From Clostridia bacterium (lineage in GTDB: Bacteria; Bacillota; Clostridia; Christensenellales; Aristaeellaceae), in NCBI GenBank assembly GCA_024404395.1, contig JAKSPZ010000077.1:1-5716 (forward strand): a DNA stretch of 5,716 nucleotides. The letters run 5' to 3'. This document shows positions 5,706-5,716 of the stretch, one piece after another. The position numbers and the translations under genes were made by a program. The notes beneath the pieces were generated by a model. The model ran no database searches and was not told the origin of the DNA. It saw nothing but the letters and a program-made list of their open reading frames with translations. Position 1 is the first letter of the stretch. Each line of letters opens with the position of its first letter.

Positions 5706-5716
5706 AATCAACAAAT

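Overview
The window looks like chromosomal DNA from a moderately GC-rich member of the Clostridia (Firmicutes). Three things point there: the tsaE-tsaB-rimI gene order, purine-rich Shine-Dalgarno sites in front of most genes, and an exported protein built of bacterial SH3 repeats. I cannot place it more precisely from sequence alone. The layout is two convergent transcription units meeting at one hairpin terminator.

Left unit, plus strand (1-3537). It opens with the last 85 codons of a galactokinase gene. This overlaps tsaE (tRNA t6A ATPase), which overlaps tsaB (t6A scaffold subunit), which overlaps rimI (N-acetyltransferase). The overlaps are 13, 4 and 8 bases, so the genes are probably co-transcribed and translationally coupled. 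After a 27-base gap comes a 527-residue protein: about five membrane segments followed by a complete MurF-like Mur ligase module. This is the most unusual gene here. The Mur ligase fold is easy to follow along its whole length, but many residues that are nearly invariant in working MurF enzymes are replaced. These include the P-loop hydroxyl residue, the lysine that is carbamylated in Mur ligases, two motif histidines and the C-terminal domain motifs. tsaD, often the next gene in Firmicute t6A operons, is not in this position.

Centre (3544-3581). A strong GC-rich hairpin with A7 on one side and T4 on the other can end transcription from both directions.

Right unit, minus strand (3590-5716). 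Reading leftward, a membrane-anchored endonuclease/exonuclease/phosphatase-family protein (about 355 residues, catalytic residues intact) is followed by a secreted protein with a signal peptide and four SH3b-like repeats. The 79 bases between them hold the second gene's ribosome binding site and no promoter I would defend. Both products are predicted to act at or outside the cell surface.

No RNA genes, mobile elements, CRISPR arrays or attachment sites were seen. The large open frames antisense to the Mur ligase-like gene and to the SH3 gene are judged to be shadows.
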